A stretch of 64,000 nucleotides of DNA. It comes from SAR202 cluster bacterium bin90 (GTDB taxonomy: Bacteria; Chloroflexota; Dehalococcoidia; Lucifugimonadales; JADFKI01). Positions 37,445 through 46,002 of the stretch are shown here, one piece after another; the first letter of the stretch is position 1; each line of letters opens with the position of its first letter. The notes beneath the pieces are model-generated. The model saw nothing but the letters and a program-made list of their open reading frames with translations. It was not told where the DNA came from and did no database searches. Where the stretch lies: contig MPND01000010.1 of the NCBI GenBank assembly GCA_002238855.1, forward strand, positions 1 to 64,000, given 5' to 3'. The translations under genes were made by a program, and so were the position numbers.

Positions 37445-38695
37445 TCAGGCTAAATCGAATGTCGTCTCACCCTTCTCCAGCACTTCCATTACTTCATTCG
37501 CGAAGTCCGCAAGCTCCGCCTCGCCGGGGACACCCGCCGTTTTCAATCGCTCTTTGAACTTCTCGAACAGCCAGTCCTCCTCACGTCCGTGTGGAAACTC
37601 AAAGAACTCCCGGTCGAACTGCGGCAACTCGCCAGATGCGAAGTAGCCCTTGCCCTTCAGCGAGAATCCCTCTAGGTTGTCGCTGCCCTTGCCCAGCACC
37701 TCTCCCGTCTCAACGTAGTGCTCCATCACGGGCTTCATCCCGTACTTCTGGATCGGGCAGACAATCATGCATGCCGCGCAGCCGTGATACTTGACCATCA
37801 CAGGGCGGCAGCGGTCGTAAATCAGCTTGTTTCTCTCGACGCCTCTCCACCAGACCTTGTCGCGTGGAATTGCGCGCCCAGGACAGCGGTTCACGCAGAC
37901 CTGGCACTCCTGGCAGAACTTGTGGATGCCATAGTCAGCCGGTTCGTCGTAGGTCACAGGGGCGTCGGTAGTTACCAGCATCAGCCGGGACCGCGAGCCG
38001 AAGTGCGGCGACAGCAGTTGCCCGTTGGCGCCAAGCTGTCCAAGTCCGGCGGCAACGAACATGGGAATATACGGCCCACTGCAATCGCTGCCGTCGTGGA
38101 CCTGCCCGTGGTATCCTCTCGATCTCAGGTATTCGCACAGCTTCAGGCATAGTTCCTGTTGTATCTCGTATGTCTCGAAGCGCGCGATATCAGAGTCGGG
38201 GCTGGGACCTGACTGTGTCTTGACATAGTCCTGCTCCATCGCAAGACAGATGGCGTGTTCATACCTTGCCCAGCGCTTCTTGCCCGCGAAGGTGTAGCGT
38301 CGGTCATACCGCGTAAATCCCACCTCGCCGAAGCCCATCTCGCGCGCCAGCCGCCGGATGTCGTCGGTCAGATCCTCTCCGGGCACAGGCGTTCCCGTAG
38401 GCTCGACATCGCCGGATCCCAGCGCAGCCTCGTACATCGGTGTCATTCGCTCGTCATGACCTTCCCTGAAGTCGTCGAAGTCCTTCGACTGGTTTGCGAG
38501 CGCCCACTGCCTGTCAGCGGACTTCTCGATGGCTTGCGTCTCCAGCGGATACTCCCGGCTGTAGAAAGCCACATCCGCCGGGTTCAGCGGAACACCGGGG
38601 ACAGTCGCCAGGTCTTCTGCAACCGGTATCTCTACTTCAGGGTCTCCTTGGAGCCTGCCGGGTCTCTTTACCCTATGACTCAATTGCTTGACCAT
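37445..38695 (-). CDS. Cytosolic reductive dehalogenase-like corrinoid/Fe-S protein
   Basis: A 416-residue protein with the RdhA-type domain. GLGQLGANGQLLSPHFGSRS lies at residues 217-236. The first 4Fe-4S motif is C261-x2-C264-x2-C267-x3-C271P. The second is C296-x9-C306-x2-C309-x3-C313P, with the spread-out first Cys typical of RdhA. There is no Tat signal or RdhB-type membrane anchor nearby, so it is probably cytosolic and non-respiratory. It would use a corrinoid to remove halogen or perform another reductive cleavage. ATG 38695 is chosen because GGGAGGACTCAG precedes it. Confidence 0.75.
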   Translation of the reverse strand: MVKQLSHRVKRPGRLQGDPEVEIPVAEDLATVPGVPLNPADVAFYSREYPLETQAIEKSADRQWALANQSKDFDDFREGHDERMTPMYEAALGSGDVEPTGTPVPGEDLTDDIRRLAREMGFGEVGFTRYDRRYTFAGKKRWARYEHAICLAMEQDYVKTQSGPSPDSDIARFETYEIQQELCLKLCEYLRSRGYHGQVHDGSDCSGPYIPMFVAAGLGQLGANGQLLSPHFGSRSRLMLVTTDAPVTYDEPADYGIHKFCQECQVCVNRCPGRAIPRDKVWWRGVERNKLIYDRCRPVMVKYHGCAACMIVCPIQKYGMKPVMEHYVETGEVLGKGSDNLEGFSLKGKGYFASGELPQFDREFFEFPHGREEDWLFEKFKERLKTAGVPGEAELADFANEVMEVLEKGETTFDLA

Positions 38696-38847
38696 CTGAG
38701 TCCTCCCTATGGTCCTGTCGCCCTCCATGGAGGAAGGTCATAGCCTGTCCCTGCGTAGACACAGGGGATGAGGGTGAAGCTTAAGAATAAGCACGAATCT
38801 GGATACACGCCATTGTCCATTGACAACCAGGGCAGGCCCTCCGAAGT

Positions 38848-41328
38848 TCACGCCCTCATCTTGCTGCCATCCGCGTCGTACAGAGACTCCCGTGCAACCG
38901 TCGCCGTCAGTCTCTCCCCGAAGTACACCACATCCACCTTTGTCCCCTCATCGGCATATTCGGCGGGAAGGTATCCGTACACTATCCCCCTGCCGATTGA
39001 ATGCCCGTAGTTCGCGCTCGTCACATATCCCAGTACCCTGTCTCCGCCCGAGTTGCCATCGATTATCGGCTCCTTACCCATCACCACCCTATCCGCATCA
39101 TCCAGCGTCATGCAGCACAGCTTCCTGCTCACACCCTCCGCGCGCGCCTGCCTGAGCGCGTCCCTTCCGATGAAATCGCCCTTCCGCATCCTCACCGCGA
39201 ACCCGATGCCCGCCTCATAAGGGTTGTACTCCGTGTGAATGTCGTTCCCCCATAGCCGGTAACCCTTCTCCAACCGCAGCGAGTCGAACGCGCCGCCTCC
39301 CGCCGCGACCACGCCGAGCGGCTGCCCCGCCTCCCACAGAATGTCCCACAGCCGAAGTCCCTGTTCTGATGGCGCGTATATCTCCCATCCCAGTTCGCCA
39401 ACATAAGAGATGCGCAGCGCAAGCGCGGGCACTTCGCCTATCGTGATCTGCCTCGCGCTCATGTAGGGGAAGCCCTCATTGCTCAGGTCGTCATCACACA
39501 CGCGGCTCAGCAGATTGCGCGCCTGAGGACCCCACAGCCCGATGCAGCACAGCGCAGACGACACATCCGTCACCTGTGCAGCCCCGTCAGTCGGCATCTG
39601 CGCCTCTATCCAAGCAAGGTCATGTAGTCCCATACCGCCACCCGTCACCACCATGAAGCGTTCCTCGCCCAGCCGCGTAACCGTCAGATCGCACTTGATT
39701 CCGCCGCTCGGAGTAACCATCGACGTGTATGTGATGCTGCCCACCGGCTTTTTCATCTGGTTCGTGGCTAATCGTTGAAGGGCCGCAAGTGCGCCAGGCC
39801 CCGTAACCTCAAACTCGGCGAACGGCGTCATGTCGAACATGGCAACCCGTTCCCGTGTCGCGACATGCTCCGCTGCTACAGTCGGCGACCACTCACGAGC
39901 CTCCCAGCCTGTGCGCATCTCGCCCGTTACAGTCAGCGAATCGAGGAGGCCTTCGTTGGAGTCGTACCACTGCGGACGCTCCCAGCCGGCGTTCTCGAAG
40001 AACACACCACCTAGTTCCTGCTGCCTTGCGAAGAATGGCGTCAGCCGTAGGTTGCGCGGGTTCTCCATCTGCTGACGCGGATGAATGATGTCATACACCT
40101 CACGGTACTGCTGCGCCGCCCGCGCCCGCACATAAGGGCGTGTGTATGCATGCGGGTGAAAGCGCCGGATGTCGCACTCGCGCAAATCCGTGGTCGGCTC
40201 GCCGTCTGCAATCCACTCCGCCACCGCCTTGCCTACACCCGCCGCCTGCGTGACCCACACCGCCTGCGCCGACCAGAATCCACGAGCCTGAGGCGCTTCT
40301 CCGAGCACCGGAAAGCCGTCCGTAGTGAAAGAGAACATGCCGTTGAACTTGCGCGTCAGCCCCGCACCCTTCAGGCCCGGCAGCAACTTGTGCGCCGCCG
40401 CCATTGCTCGCTCGAAATGCTCCGGCGTGAATGGTGTCTCGGATGGCATGACCGGCGAATCTTCGTGAGCGCGTATGTCCCCGGCATCCACCAGCAGAGG
40501 CTCGTGATTGTAATTGCCTATGCCGTAAGATTCCCCCTCCTGGCGAAAGTACATCGCCTCGTCCTGGTGGCGCAACAATGGCTGGCTTATCTCCTCCGTA
40601 GCGCCCGCAAGCCCTTCAACGGGCGTTGTAACTGCGTACTGGTGCTCCATCGGCGACAGGGGAATCGGAACTCTCGCATACCCGCCGAGCTTCGGTGCCC
40701 AGATACCCGCGCATGCAACTACCAGGTCGGTCTGGATGTCGCCATGCGAGGTGTTTACCGTCGTAATTCGCCCATCGTCAACTCCGAAGCCTGTAACCTT
40801 CACTCCGCCATAGAAACTTGCGCCGTCTTGCTGGGCTTCCCGTGCCATCGCCTCTGCGGGTCGAGTTGCCTTCGTCTGGATGTCCGACGGCACATACAGG
40901 GCGCCTAAGATATGCTCGGACAGCATCGGGATAAACTCGCGCGCATCGGCAGGGCTGATGACATGAGCTTCAATGCCCCAACTCATGCCGAATCCCGCCT
41001 TGCGCTTCAGGTCGGCAAGGCGTTCCGGCGTCCACGCCACTTCTAGGCTGCCCACATTCTTGGCGCAGGGTTCGCCATCGAGCGTCAGTTCGCTCCACAG
41101 GTCAACCGTGTACTTGGCGAAGTCCGCCATAGTCTTTGAAGGGTTGATCTGAAAGACGAGTCCAGGCGCGTGGGAGGTGGAGCCACCAGTCTCAAAGAGG
41201 GGACCCTGCTCGACCACGACGATGTCCCGCCAGCCGAGCTTGGTGAGGTGATAGGCGACGCTGCAACCTACGATGCCCGCGCCGACAATGACGGCTCTGG
41301 CATGCTTCGGAAGGGTGATGTCAGACAT
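38848..41328 (-). CDS. Dimethylglycine/sarcosine dehydrogenase-like FAD-GcvT fusion
   Basis: An approximately 826-residue fusion. An N-terminal DAO-type FAD domain carries VGAGIVGCSVAYHLTK, then GGSTSHAPGLVFQ, whose His takes the place of the covalent-FAD His. A linker domain (FAO_M, roughly 390-445) and then GcvT and GcvT-C folate-binding domains follow (about 445-826). It demethylates an N-methyl amine such as dimethylglycine or sarcosine and passes the one-carbon unit to tetrahydrofolate. ATG 41328 starts MSDITLPKHARAV. The longer open frame adds six residues from a TTG. It is near two other proteins plausibly in methyl or demethylation chemistry. Confidence 0.88.
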   Translation of the reverse strand: MSDITLPKHARAVIVGAGIVGCSVAYHLTKLGWRDIVVVEQGPLFETGGSTSHAPGLVFQINPSKTMADFAKYTVDLWSELTLDGEPCAKNVGSLEVAWTPERLADLKRKAGFGMSWGIEAHVISPADAREFIPMLSEHILGALYVPSDIQTKATRPAEAMAREAQQDGASFYGGVKVTGFGVDDGRITTVNTSHGDIQTDLVVACAGIWAPKLGGYARVPIPLSPMEHQYAVTTPVEGLAGATEEISQPLLRHQDEAMYFRQEGESYGIGNYNHEPLLVDAGDIRAHEDSPVMPSETPFTPEHFERAMAAAHKLLPGLKGAGLTRKFNGMFSFTTDGFPVLGEAPQARGFWSAQAVWVTQAAGVGKAVAEWIADGEPTTDLRECDIRRFHPHAYTRPYVRARAAQQYREVYDIIHPRQQMENPRNLRLTPFFARQQELGGVFFENAGWERPQWYDSNEGLLDSLTVTGEMRTGWEAREWSPTVAAEHVATRERVAMFDMTPFAEFEVTGPGALAALQRLATNQMKKPVGSITYTSMVTPSGGIKCDLTVTRLGEERFMVVTGGGMGLHDLAWIEAQMPTDGAAQVTDVSSALCCIGLWGPQARNLLSRVCDDDLSNEGFPYMSARQITIGEVPALALRISYVGELGWEIYAPSEQGLRLWDILWEAGQPLGVVAAGGGAFDSLRLEKGYRLWGNDIHTEYNPYEAGIGFAVRMRKGDFIGRDALRQARAEGVSRKLCCMTLDDADRVVMGKEPIIDGNSGGDRVLGYVTSANYGHSIGRGIVYGYLPAEYADEGTKVDVVYFGERLTATVARESLYDADGSKMRA

Positions 41329-41481
41329 GTCACCTATGTCTCCCAACCAAACCGCAGGTATCAGAAATAGCCTAGTCAGCCGATGCTAGCATAGGATTGG
41401 GAAGCATGTAAGGGGAATTTCAACGAAATGTTAAACGGATTTTGAAACTCCTCTGGTGAGGTCAGGCATGGAACTGGCGAC

Positions 41482-42171
41482 CTACACCGACGCCAACGCC
41501 CTGGGAAGCTCCGCTGCGCTCTCCAGCACGTTCACAGAATCGTATTCTGCAAACGCCTCCCGCCCCGTAACACCCGATAGCACAGCCACAAATGGCACAC
41601 CCGCTCTCCGCGCCGTCTCCGCGTCCGTAACGCTGTCTCCCACATACAGGCAGCGCTCTCTTGGCGTGCTGAGCGCCTCCATAGCTCGCAGCAGCCCTGT
41701 GGGGTTCGGCTTCAGTTCTTCCACATCCTCGCCGCCAACAATTACCTCGAACCGCCCCTCCAGATCGTCCCGCTTCAGCACGCGCTCGATGCGCCTCCGG
41801 AACTTCGACGATACGATGCCCAGCCTTATTCCACTGCCCAGCAGGACATCCGTTATGGACGGCACGAAATCGTACATCACGATCAGATCATGCATCACCA
41901 CGTCCGCCCGCTCTGTGAACAGACGCTGGAACTCGTCGCCATGCCTCGCATGTTCCTCCCCCGCCAGCGCCGTCAGTGTGCGTGGCAGCGAGAGCCCGAT
42001 CGTCCGTCGAATAGCGTCATCTGTTGCCACGTGCAAACCCAGCCGTTGCAGAGCGTAGTTCGCGCACTCTATTACCGCATCGGACGAGTCCGCCAGCGTA
42101 TAATCGAAGTCGAAGATGACGCTCTGAAAATCGTGAGCAGCAGTCAACCCGTCAGTCCCGTCCATCGCCAT
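41482..42171 (-). CDS. HAD-family hydrolase (phosphatase-like), paralogue A
   Basis: A 229-residue haloacid-dehalogenase-superfamily phosphatase. Motif I is FDFDYTLADSS, then GIVSSKFRRR (motif II region) and GDSVTDAETARRAG (motif IV). It dephosphorylates a small molecule. It is very similar to the next gene upstream (motif I and the CLYVGDSVTDAETARRAGVPFVAVLSGVT run are identical), so this is a tandem duplication. Its ATG overlaps the stop of that gene by one base (TGATG), implying translational coupling. The first dozen codons derive from intergenic-repeat-like sequence (GACGGGACTGACGGGTTGAC). Confidence 0.85.
   Translation of the reverse strand: MAMDGTDGLTAAHDFQSVIFDFDYTLADSSDAVIECANYALQRLGLHVATDDAIRRTIGLSLPRTLTALAGEEHARHGDEFQRLFTERADVVMHDLIVMYDFVPSITDVLLGSGIRLGIVSSKFRRRIERVLKRDDLEGRFEVIVGGEDVEELKPNPTGLLRAMEALSTPRERCLYVGDSVTDAETARRAGVPFVAVLSGVTGREAFAEYDSVNVLESAAELPRALASV
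42141..42169. repeat. Degenerate repeat overlapping HAD gene start
   Basis: GATGGACGGGACTGACGGG followed by TTGACTG on the minus strand. It belongs to the repeat family of 32604-32635, but here forms the beginning of a coding frame. Confidence 0.45.
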
Positions 42172-42839
42172 CAATCCTCAAGTCCCAGCGCACCCGGCAG
42201 CTTCCCCGCGCTCCCCAGAACCATCGCCGGCGCGTATTCCGCGAACGCTTCCCGCTCGGTGACGCCCGACAGCACAGCCACAAATGGCACACCCGCACGC
42301 CTCGCCGTCTCGGCGTCAGTTACGCTGTCCCCCACATATAGGCAGCTCTCTATTGGCGTGCTCAGCGCATCCACAGCCCGTCGCAGTCCCGTCGGGTCAG
42401 GCTTCATCGTCTCCACATCCTCGCTGCCCACGATAACCCCGAAGCGTCCGTCCAACCCATACCTCTGCAACACCGCGTTAATGCGCCGCCTTCTCCCCGA
42501 CGACACGATTCCGATATTTATGCCCCGGTCCAACAGCGTATCCACAAGCGATGGGACAAATTCATAAACAAGGGTTGCGTCAGGCATAATCTTGAATGCC
42601 TTCTCTTGAAAGACCCGCATATACTCATCGCCAAGCTCGGCGTGCTCATCTCCCACCAGCGCAGGCAGGGAGTGCGGCAACGACAACCCTATCGTGCGGC
42701 GAATAGCGTCGTCCGGAGCAGCCGGGAAACCCAGCCGGCCAAGTGCGTAGTTCGCGCACTCAATGACGCCATCGGACGAGTCTGCAAGCGTGTAGTCGAA
42801 GTCGAAGATAACGCCCTTCACCTCGAGAACAGCCGCCAT
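42171..42839 (-). CDS. HAD-family hydrolase (phosphatase-like), paralogue B
   Basis: A 222-residue HAD phosphatase, tandem duplicate of the gene downstream. GVIFDFDYTLADSSDGVIECA and GDSVTDAETARRAGVPFVAV are shared almost identically. The start is uncertain. An open frame from TTG 42869 adds ten residues encoded by a GACAGGACGGG-type repeat. ATG 42839 gives a protein beginning MAAVLEVKGV and is preferred. Neither start has a strong SD, so coupling to the HAD gene upstream is possible. Confidence 0.82.
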   Translation of the reverse strand: MAAVLEVKGVIFDFDYTLADSSDGVIECANYALGRLGFPAAPDDAIRRTIGLSLPHSLPALVGDEHAELGDEYMRVFQEKAFKIMPDATLVYEFVPSLVDTLLDRGINIGIVSSGRRRRINAVLQRYGLDGRFGVIVGSEDVETMKPDPTGLRRAVDALSTPIESCLYVGDSVTDAETARRAGVPFVAVLSGVTEREAFAEYAPAMVLGSAGKLPGALGLED

Positions 42840-42867
42840 CCCGTCCAATTTGCCCGTCCTGTCTGAC
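42839..42867. repeat. Degenerate repeat at HAD paralogue B start
   Basis: GTCAGACAGGACGGGCAAAT followed by TGGACGGGAT on the minus strand. It is another copy of the GACAGGATT/GACGGGAT family, lying between two HAD genes. Confidence 0.45.
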
Positions 42868-42871
42868 AAGC

Positions 42872-43579
42872 TTACAACCCCATCAGTTCCGCGAGAGTCT
42901 TCAGGTCGGGCACTTCGAGGTCAGCGCCTGAATCTCCTGACGACGGATTGCCGGATGCGCTGCCCTCGCGCTCCAGACCGGCGTGCCTGTTCACCCAGAC
43001 AGCATCCATCCCGAAGCTCTTCGCCGCCTCGATGTCCAGTTTCACGCTCTCCGCCACATGCAGCACGCGCCCCTTGGAGATACCCATGCGCTCTATCGCC
43101 ATATTGAAGTTGTTGTGCGACGGCTTGTAGGAACCGGCCTGCTCAGCCGTAACCAAGTAGTCAAAGTCCACGCCCAGCGTCCGCGCAGTCCCAACGAACA
43201 GGTCGTCATCCACATTCGAGACAATGCACAGCCTGTACCTTGTCTTGAATCGCTCCAAAGCATCGACCGTATCATCGAACGGCGGCCAGCTACCCAATGA
43301 TTCGGCGAGACACTCCACCTCAGTTAGAGACGGCACGAACCCCAGGCGCGCGCAGATACCCCTAACGGTGGAGCGCAGCACCTCTCTGTATCGGTGATAC
43401 TCTCCGGACTTGCCTTCCCGCTCAATCTGAGCGTACAGCTCAAGCAGTTCCGCATCACTCACTTCTATCCCGTGCGCCCTCATCACCGGCCTCAGTGCGC
43501 CTGCGATTCCGGATTCCCAGTCGATCAGCGTTCCGTAGCAGTCGAAGGTCAGCGCACTGTACTTCTCAAAATCAAGCAT
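42872..43579 (-). CDS. HAD-family hydrolase, haloacid-dehalogenase type II-like
   Basis: A 235-residue HAD protein. Motif I, LTFDCYGTLIDWESGI, matches the type II haloacid dehalogenase subgroup, where the nucleophilic Asp attacks a C-halogen or phosphoester. The motif II-like CIVSNVDDDLF and the PSHNNFNMAIERMG region (motif III) follow, with SVKLDIEAAKSFGMDAVWVNRH near the C-terminus (motif IV). Dehalogenase activity is possible but unproven, and phosphatase is the default for the family. The start is ATG 43579 with GGGAGCGGGA upstream. It is not a close relative of the two HAD genes that follow it. Confidence 0.85.
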   Translation of the reverse strand: MLDFEKYSALTFDCYGTLIDWESGIAGALRPVMRAHGIEVSDAELLELYAQIEREGKSGEYHRYREVLRSTVRGICARLGFVPSLTEVECLAESLGSWPPFDDTVDALERFKTRYRLCIVSNVDDDLFVGTARTLGVDFDYLVTAEQAGSYKPSHNNFNMAIERMGISKGRVLHVAESVKLDIEAAKSFGMDAVWVNRHAGLEREGSASGNPSSGDSGADLEVPDLKTLAELMGL

Positions 43580-43587
43580 TCCCGCTC

Positions 43588-43610
43588 CCATCCTTTTCGT
43601 CCTGTCAAAA
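43588..43610. repeat. Degenerate GACAGGA-type repeat
   Basis: TTTTGACAGGACGAAAAGGA followed by TGGG on the minus strand. It is a weak member of the same intergenic repeat family, upstream of the HAD gene. Confidence 0.3.
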
Positions 43611-43621
43611 CTAAGTCAGTT

Positions 43622-44512
43622 TCATGTAATATCGGACACCCGCCCCTCATCCTCTAGCTTAATTAGGTGCGCTCTTATTTGACTCCGCGCCGTTTCCATC
43701 AACTGTGGGTGTATATTGCCCGCGTAGATGGCATCAAGCAGGGCGTCCACACTTCTATTGCCCGCTTCCACCAGGCTCACAATCTGCTCTTCCCGCGCAA
43801 GGCGGTGCGTAATCAGCTCGTTCAGCTTGTCCTGCGGCGTGTCGATGATCGGACCATGCCCGGGCGCGATCATGCGCGAGTCGTAGCCCTGCAGCTTCCG
43901 CATCGACTCGATGTACGATGCCATATTCCCATGCTCAGGACTGATGACAGTCGTGCCCGTGCCCAGGATCATGTCGCCGCTGAACAGCACGCCCGCCTGC
44001 CTGTGCAAGATGCACAGACTGCCCATCGTATGCCCTGGCGTGTGTATGAACTCCAGCGTCGCGCCCCCAAGCTCCAGCGTGTTGTCGTCTCCTACCGTCG
44101 CGTCCACGCTCACTCGCTCCACGCTATCCGGCTCGTCATCAGCACCGGCCATTCGCTGGTAGGGTTCCTCCGGCATACGTGCCGATGTTAGATCCGATTC
44201 GATAGCCTCCCGTTCGTTGGCATTGCAAGTAACCGCGCCGCCTGTCGCATCGCGCAGCCGCGTCGCGCCACCGATATGGTCGCCGTGCCTGTGCGTCAGC
44301 ACAATCGCCGCAACATCCGGCGATCCCACTGAGCGCCAATGTCCCAGGTAAGCCTCCACCTCCTCATCCTTCCCATAGGCCGTGTCGATAATCGCGGCGC
44401 GCTCGCTGCCCACAACTAGATAGACATTGGGTGCGTACACGCCTTCGTGCGCGCCCTCACCCACCACCATCTGATGCACGCCGGGCGCAATCTCCGTTAC
44501 ATTTAATGCCAT
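43622..44512 (-). CDS. MBL-fold metallo-hydrolase
   Basis: A 296-residue metallo-beta-lactamase-fold hydrolase. The metal motif T-H74-R-H76-G-D78-H79 is intact, with later ligands in HTPGHTMGSLCI, LFSGDMILG and GHGPIIDTP. The C-terminal winged-helix-like tail (LDAIYAGNIHPQLMETARSQIRAHLIKLEDEGRV) is like that of LACTB2-type proteins. It probably hydrolyses a thioester, lactone or nucleic-acid-type bond. GGAGATAACAG precedes ATG 44512. It is the first gene of the minus-strand MBL-HAD-HAD-HAD unit. Confidence 0.9.
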   Translation of the reverse strand: MALNVTEIAPGVHQMVVGEGAHEGVYAPNVYLVVGSERAAIIDTAYGKDEEVEAYLGHWRSVGSPDVAAIVLTHRHGDHIGGATRLRDATGGAVTCNANEREAIESDLTSARMPEEPYQRMAGADDEPDSVERVSVDATVGDDNTLELGGATLEFIHTPGHTMGSLCILHRQAGVLFSGDMILGTGTTVISPEHGNMASYIESMRKLQGYDSRMIAPGHGPIIDTPQDKLNELITHRLAREEQIVSLVEAGNRSVDALLDAIYAGNIHPQLMETARSQIRAHLIKLEDEGRVSDIT

Positions 44513-44683
44513 CTGTTATCTCCACCTAGCTTCAAAAGTGCTGATCGAAAAAGCTGCAAGTTAAGGTAAGTCTCCCGTAAACAAAATTATACTCTAATCG
44601 TGCCTGCACAGTCCCAAATACGGATCGGTTTCAAGGCGATCATTCCGGTGCATTTCTCTCCCTGTGTTGCGCCTAAAAGCCCT

Positions 44684-44711
44684 TTGACAATCGCTTTGAC
44701 GGGAGTATAAT
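44684..44711 (+). promoter_or_regulatory. Strong sigma70-type promoter
   Basis: TTGACA (44684-44689), a 16-nt spacer and TATAAT (44706-44711): both boxes are perfect. Transcription would begin near 44718, leaving a leader of about 50 nt before the hydroxy-acid oxidase gene. Confidence 0.8.
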
Positions 44712-44769
44712 TCGGCTCGGTGTTAAACAAATATTAACAATCCAGCGGAACAATGGAGGGAGCACGCCG

Positions 44770-45864
44770 ATGGACCCCGTCAATCTCTACGACATGGAAG
44801 CACTCGCCAAGCAAACGATGCCCCACAACATGTGGACATTCGTCGATGCCGCATCTAACGACGAAATCACTAAGCGCAGGAACAGGGATTCCTTCGACCG
44901 CATCCTCGTGAATGCGCGATTCCTCACGGATGTCTCCAACCGCGACATCTCCACAACAGTGCTTGGAGAGAAGATTGACTTCCCCGTAATGGTTGCGCCA
45001 ACGGGCGGACAGAGACAGGCGCACCCCGACGGCGAGCGAGCCACGGCAACAGGAGCAGGTCGCGCAGGCACGCTCTACACACTCCCCACCAGCTCAGGCT
45101 ACAGCATCGAAGAGGTAGCGGAGGTGGCGACAGGGCCCCTATGGTTCCAGCTATACCACCAGGACGACGAGGTAACCGAGATTCTCGTCAAGCGCGCCAA
45201 GCAGGCCGGCTACAAGGCAATCTGTCTCACTGTGGACACTCCCGTCGGCAGCCCCAAAGAGCGCGATGTTCGCAACCTCTACATGGCACAGCCGGGCCTG
45301 CACTGGGGCAGCCTCCGCGATAGGCCTGACCTCATCAATCGCAGGAACGTAGGCGTCCCCGACCTCGCCGACTGGGCGCCGCCCGACTATGTCGGCTTGA
45401 CATGGGACAGGCTTGACTGGCTGCGCGATCTCACGGGATTGCCCCTCATCGTCAAGGGCATCCGTACCGTTGAAGACGCTATCCAGTGCGCAGAGTACGG
45501 CGTTGACGGCATCGTGGTCTCGAACCATGGCGGCAGGCAGCTCGACGGCACACCTTCCAGCATCGAGACGCTTGCGCCCATAGCTGAGGCAGTAGGCGGC
45601 CGCCTGGAGATTTACCTGGACTCCGGCGTGCGGCGTGGTCTGGATGTGCTGAAGGCGCTCTGCCTCGGCGCGCGCGCCGTCTTAGTCGGGCGACCGCTCT
45701 ACTGGGGGCTGGCTTACGGCGGCGCTGACGGCGTCGAGCACATGCTCAAGATTCTCAAGGTCGAATTCGACCGCGCGCTGGCTTACGTTGGCTGTGCCAG
45801 TCCTGACGAGCTACACCCCGGCATCGTGGACGTCCCAGACACGAACTGGTGGCCGCGTAACTAG
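44770..45864 (+). CDS. FMN-dependent alpha-hydroxy acid oxidase
   Basis: A 364-residue (S)-2-hydroxy-acid oxidase of the glycolate/lactate oxidase family. The FMN barrel shows MVAPTGGQRQAHPDGE, FQLYHQDD, the active-site His H253 in SNHGGRQLDG, and DSGVRRGLDVLKAL. It oxidises glycolate, lactate or a related 2-hydroxy acid to the 2-oxo acid. No membrane-binding insert is evident, so the soluble oxidase form is likely. GGAGGGAGCACGCCG precedes ATG 44770. It has its own consensus promoter and terminator, so it is a highly expressed single gene. Confidence 0.92.
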   Translation: MDPVNLYDMEALAKQTMPHNMWTFVDAASNDEITKRRNRDSFDRILVNARFLTDVSNRDISTTVLGEKIDFPVMVAPTGGQRQAHPDGERATATGAGRAGTLYTLPTSSGYSIEEVAEVATGPLWFQLYHQDDEVTEILVKRAKQAGYKAICLTVDTPVGSPKERDVRNLYMAQPGLHWGSLRDRPDLINRRNVGVPDLADWAPPDYVGLTWDRLDWLRDLTGLPLIVKGIRTVEDAIQCAEYGVDGIVVSNHGGRQLDGTPSSIETLAPIAEAVGGRLEIYLDSGVRRGLDVLKALCLGARAVLVGRPLYWGLAYGGADGVEHMLKILKVEFDRALAYVGCASPDELHPGIVDVPDTNWWPRN

Positions 45865-45886
45865 ACTGGCGCAAAGTCTGAAAGTG

Positions 45887-45921
45887 AAATGCCCGCTTAC
45901 TACATTCGGAAGCGGGCATTT
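45887..45921 (+). terminator. Hairpin terminator after the hydroxy-acid oxidase gene
   Basis: AAATGCCCGCTT pairs with AAGCGGGCATTT (12 bp, 11-nt loop), 22 bp after the stop. The A- and T-rich stem ends supply the U-run. The tract after the stem is weak. Confidence 0.7.
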
Positions 45922-45946
45922 ATCATGTGAGCCGTGCGTTCATTTC

Positions 45947-45981
45947 TTCATTCCGTCAGTCCGGCGAATTCAGGAATCCAC
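45947..45981. repeat. Degenerate REP-like intergenic repeat
   Basis: TTCATTCCGTCAGTCCGGCG followed by AATTCAGGAATCCAC. Read in reverse it has the form TGGATTCCT-N-GAC-GGAATGAA, the layout of a common palindromic intergenic repeat. Only one copy is clear in this window, and the arms are imperfect. Confidence 0.35.
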
Positions 45982-46002
45982 CAGAGAGCCAGTCATTCTC
46001 TC

